In this document: positions 7,378-8,959 of the stretch, in pieces
How the letters are laid out: every line of letters starts with the position of its first letter
Numbering within the stretch: the first letter of the stretch is position 1
From: Flavobacteriaceae bacterium
GTDB lineage: Bacteria > Bacteroidota > Bacteroidia > Flavobacteriales > Flavobacteriaceae
Direction: 5' to 3'
NCBI GenBank assembly: GCA_015489265.1
Contig: WFZY01000382.1
Span: 1 to 8,959 of the forward strand
DNA length: 8,959 nt
The notes under the pieces: generated by a model
What the model was told of the DNA's origin: nothing
What the model saw: only the letters and a program-made list of their open reading frames with translations
Database searches by the model: none
Made by a program: the position numbers and the translations under genes

Positions 7378-7714
7378 AGTCCCTCAAGAGGTTTATTTGA
7401 TGTTTTGACTTGTTTTAATTGATGTCTCATCTCCGCTTCATATTTGGCAAAACGCATACATGACAATGCCATAAAACAAATAGCAATATGAGCTTTAATT
7501 CGCTTGTCTGTCCAATAATAAATAGGACGCATTTTAACATCGTGTTTGGTGACTAAAATGGATAGAAAAATTTGGGCTTGATTAAATTTGCCATCATTGC
7601 TGTAACCATTCTGCATTAAATCTTCTTGGTTTAACTTTCCACTAATATATCAATGGCTTACGGATCACCTCTTTCAAACAATTCTAATTGTTGTGATTGC
7701 TTTAATAACTTTTT
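7374..7714 (-). pseudogene. Decayed, internally deleted IS transposase (IS1634/IS4-like DDE)
   Basis: Three transposase-like blocks lie close together on the minus strand. Block 1 (7714-7634) reads KKLLKQSQQLELFERGDP, a stop, then AIDILVES and another stop, in one frame. Block 2 starts in a different frame (open from 7649) with YISGKLNQEDLMQNGYSNDGKF and NQAQIFLSILV. Block 3 follows at once in the same frame: TKHDVKMRPIYYWTDKRIKAHIAICFMALSC, ending at 7374. In full-length IS1634-type transposases, recalled from family knowledge, these blocks are separated by well over 100 residues each: an N-terminal part, the segment after the first catalytic Asp (xDLxxxGxSxDGK), and the C-terminal KxDLKxRPIYH-W-RI-AHI block. 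The catalytic core carrying the acidic residues is missing, and the C-terminus is cut short. It cannot be an active transposase. An 80-codon reading frame survives from an internal ATG (7616), but nothing suggests it is translated. Confidence 0.75.
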
Positions 7715-7775
7715 TTAATAAACTAAGGTTAAACGGGTTAACACTTTGATTTCTATACTATTAAGGACGATAATG

Positions 7776-7795
7776 TAGGGTTTCTGCGCAAAGTC
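7776..7795. mobile_element. Possible surviving IS end next to the transposase remnant
   Basis: The sequence TAGGGTTTCTGCGCAAAGTC sits about 60 bp upstream of the transposase remnant, just outside the terminator. Its composition (TGCGCAAAGTC) differs from the AT-rich DNA around it and resembles my recollection of IS inverted-repeat ends. No matching inverted copy can be found near 7374-7420, so the other end has been lost or this is not an IS end. The remaining sequence from 7715 to 7775 shows only AT-rich spacer and a short GTTAA/TTAAC inverted repeat (7728-7742). Confidence 0.25.
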
Positions 7796-7798
7796 AGA

Positions 7799-7832
7799 AA
7801 AAAGCGCCTTGACATATGTCGAGGCGCTTTTT
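7799..7832. terminator. Bidirectional intrinsic terminator
   Basis: A 34-base near-perfect palindrome: AAAAAGCGCCTTGAC, a central ATAT, and GTCGAGGCGCTTTTT. The only imperfection is one T-G pair (7810 with 7821). The GC-rich GCGCC core is flanked by A tracts on one side and T tracts on the other, so either strand gives a stable hairpin followed by a U run. It lies 22 bp after the stop of the Roadblock gene at 7855, for which it is the obvious terminator. It also stops any transcript arriving from the membrane-protein gene on the plus strand. Confidence 0.9.
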
Positions 7833-7854
7833 GTTTACAACAATATGAAAAAAA

Positions 7855-8232
7855 CTAATCATTATAAGCTTCTAAAAATGCTTTACGGGCAGCCGGTACA
7901 GAAATGTTTAATAACATCCCTAGATTAACCTTATTGCTATCCACTAAAATACCCCACTGAAAACCTTGTTCTTTAAATTGTAACACCACAACCATGGCGT
8001 TGTTTTCCATTTCCAATAAATAATAATCTTTGATGTCAGGAAATCCGGCTCCTTTTAAGGCTTTTCGCATATAGTCGGTTACTTTGTCAAACAAAGCTGT
8101 TGCTTGCGGATTTTGATTGTATCCGGCTATGGCTGTTCCGGTACCGGAACCCCAAATATCGGTTGCCATTAAAGCGCCGTCTAAACTTTCATTGAGTACA
8201 TTTACTGCTTCTTTTAACTTTTTTGCATTCAT
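7855..8232 (-). CDS. Roadblock/LC7-domain protein (small, single domain)
   Basis: A 125-residue soluble protein with no signal peptide, made of one domain. The order of predicted elements fits Roadblock/LC7: a first helix (KKLKEAVNVLNESL), strands around GALMATDIWGSGTGTAIAGYN (19-39), a long helix (ATALFDKVTDYMRKALKG), three strands (YYLLEMENNAMVVVLQF and FQWGILVDS), and a last helix after the family-like VNLGMLLNISVPAARKAF (102-119). Known: Roadblock proteins form dimers and often bind small GTPases, as MglB does with MglA. No GTPase is visible here. Residues 72-113 align with 177-217 of the next gene upstream, about 16 identities in 41 by eye, so the two are paralogues. It is the downstream gene of that pair, 17 bp apart, and is followed by a strong terminator. 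The leader is AT-rich without a Shine-Dalgarno sequence. The function is inferred from fold only. Confidence 0.75.
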   Translation of the reverse strand: MNAKKLKEAVNVLNESLDGALMATDIWGSGTGTAIAGYNQNPQATALFDKVTDYMRKALKGAGFPDIKDYYLLEMENNAMVVVLQFKEQGFQWGILVDSNKVNLGMLLNISVPAARKAFLEAYND

Positions 8233-8249
8233 ACTATTTAAGTTTTAGG

Positions 8250-8945
8250 TTATTTTGATTTTTTTAAAGCTATCCGGTAATTTTTTATTAATTCAGGTTT
8301 TAAAATATTTAGTATATGTCCCAAGGATAATTCATTTTTGTCTAATAAAATAATACAATAGTGTTGCTCAAAAATTTGTAGATATAAAAAAACGTTTTTG
8401 TCTAGATCAATTAATAAGAAAGGGGTTTTTAGATGTTTGTTTTCTGTTAAATCTAAAAATTGATTGATGAAATCATCAAATTGGGAGATATCATACACTT
8501 CATTTGAAGTTTGTTTGAGAATTTGTTTGGTTTTTAGTTCCGTCAGTCCGGCAAACAATATGCCGCTATCAATATCTTGAATGGTATCATTTAAAACCTG
8601 TATAAAATGAGAATGGTCCTTATGCACAATCTTTTTTTGAGTGGATGTGACAGTAATATTTATATCCTCAGAGGTTTTTTGGTTTTTCTGTGTAAAATTG
8701 ATTTTCGCAGGTTTGTCAATATGTGCTTTTTTATCAGATACTGATTTTATTTCGACATTATCGTTTTCTTTTTCAAGAATTATTTTGTGTTCTTGTATTT
8801 CTTTTAACTTCTTATCCAAGGTTTTATCTAGAATATCTAAGGGATCAGAAGCTTTGTTTTTTTTTGATACCGGTTTCTTTGTTCGTTTTTTGATGGGTTT
8901 CCTTTTCGCTGTTTTTTTCTGTTCTTTTTTGAAAAAATTCCACAT
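8250..8945 (-). CDS. Roadblock/LC7-like protein with a basic, disordered N-terminal tail
   Basis: 231 residues in two parts. Residues 6-31 are extremely basic (15 Lys/Arg of 26) and the stretch to about 105 is charged, low in hydrophobics and probably disordered, apart from a short helix-prone segment (DPLDILDKTLDKKLKEI, 34-50). Residues 113-228 form a Roadblock-like domain: SHFIQVLNDTIQ, SGILFAGL, a helix ISQFDDFINQFLDL, strands TPFLLIDLDKNVFLYLQIF and YCIILLDKN, then LSLGHILNIL. The match to the neighbouring 125-residue protein (LL, LQ, EQ, LG, LNI, P in register) supports paralogy; this copy is more diverged and would be hard to recognise alone. No signal peptide, so it is cytoplasmic. The basic tail could bind DNA, RNA or acidic membrane lipid; the sequence does not say which. 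It starts with MWNFFKK at 8945, only 14 bp from the edge, so its promoter and any upstream operon partner are outside the window. Confidence 0.65.
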   Translation of the reverse strand: MWNFFKKEQKKTAKRKPIKKRTKKPVSKKNKASDPLDILDKTLDKKLKEIQEHKIILEKENDNVEIKSVSDKKAHIDKPAKINFTQKNQKTSEDINITVTSTQKKIVHKDHSHFIQVLNDTIQDIDSGILFAGLTELKTKQILKQTSNEVYDISQFDDFINQFLDLTENKHLKTPFLLIDLDKNVFLYLQIFEQHYCIILLDKNELSLGHILNILKPELIKNYRIALKKSK

Positions 8946-8959
8946 ATGATCATTTATTT

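Noticed and set aside
7142..7408. Plus-strand frame of 88 codons overlapping the end of the MORN-repeat gene
   Set aside because: It is an out-of-frame shadow of the repeats and has no recognisable content.
7728..7742. GTTAA-ACGGG-TTAAC inverted repeat as a regulator binding site
   Set aside because: The arms are only five bases, there is no promoter or adjacent gene start, and it sits in the decayed IS spacer.
8641..8949. Plus-strand frame of 102 codons rich in Phe and Ser, resembling a membrane protein
   Set aside because: It is the reverse of the Lys-rich tail (AAA/AAG read as TTT/CTT), so the hydrophobicity is an artefact.
1..8959. CRISPR arrays, tRNA or rRNA genes, riboswitches, toxin-antitoxin pair
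   Set aside because: No regularly spaced repeats, cloverleaf-like or rRNA-like sequence, or structured leader was seen. The YwqK-type repeats alone do not make an antitoxin, as no toxin gene is adjacent.

Overview
The window looks like chromosomal DNA from a member of the Bacteroidota, most likely class Flavobacteriia. Four things point there. The DNA is AT-rich, and genes begin after A-rich leaders with no Shine-Dalgarno sequence. Several start regions carry the Bacteroidota promoter signature TAnnTTTG, and one also has a well-spaced TTTG about 20 bp upstream. The tyrosyl-tRNA synthetase has the HIGSLVP form of its signature, which I associate with flavobacteria. The left-hand gene is a large lipoprotein of the alpha-2-macroglobulin (A2M) family with the aromatic block PRWWYWYRP that I associate with Bacteroidota versions. 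Genus cannot be judged from the sequence alone.

Layout. Positions 1-3321 (minus) hold the N-terminal 1107 codons of the A2M-like lipoprotein, which runs off the left edge. Upstream of it on the same strand is a 73-residue tandem CDGSH iron-sulfur protein (3433-3654). Divergent from that is tyrS (3777-5066, plus), followed by a 731-residue membrane-anchored protein (5182-7377, plus). That protein has an internally duplicated ectodomain resembling DUF3352 and six C-terminal MORN_2/YwqK-type repeats. Positions 7378-7798 hold no intact gene. They contain a decayed, internally deleted IS transposase on the minus strand and possibly one old IS end. A 34-bp near-perfect palindrome at 7799-7832 is a bidirectional terminator. 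The right end (7855-8945, minus) is a two-gene operon of paralogous Roadblock/LC7-fold proteins, one of them with a very basic N-terminal tail.

How the genes fit together. The left and middle parts are envelope and housekeeping functions: a surface or periplasmic A2M-like protein, an Fe-S protein, an aminoacyl-tRNA synthetase and a periplasm-facing MORN-repeat protein. They do not form one obvious pathway. The transposon scar separates them from the Roadblock pair, the only part that looks like a little-described system. Roadblock proteins usually dimerise and often regulate small Ras-like GTPases, so two diverged, adjacent and probably co-transcribed copies suggest a heterodimer. No GTPase is visible here; if one exists it would lie to the right of the window.
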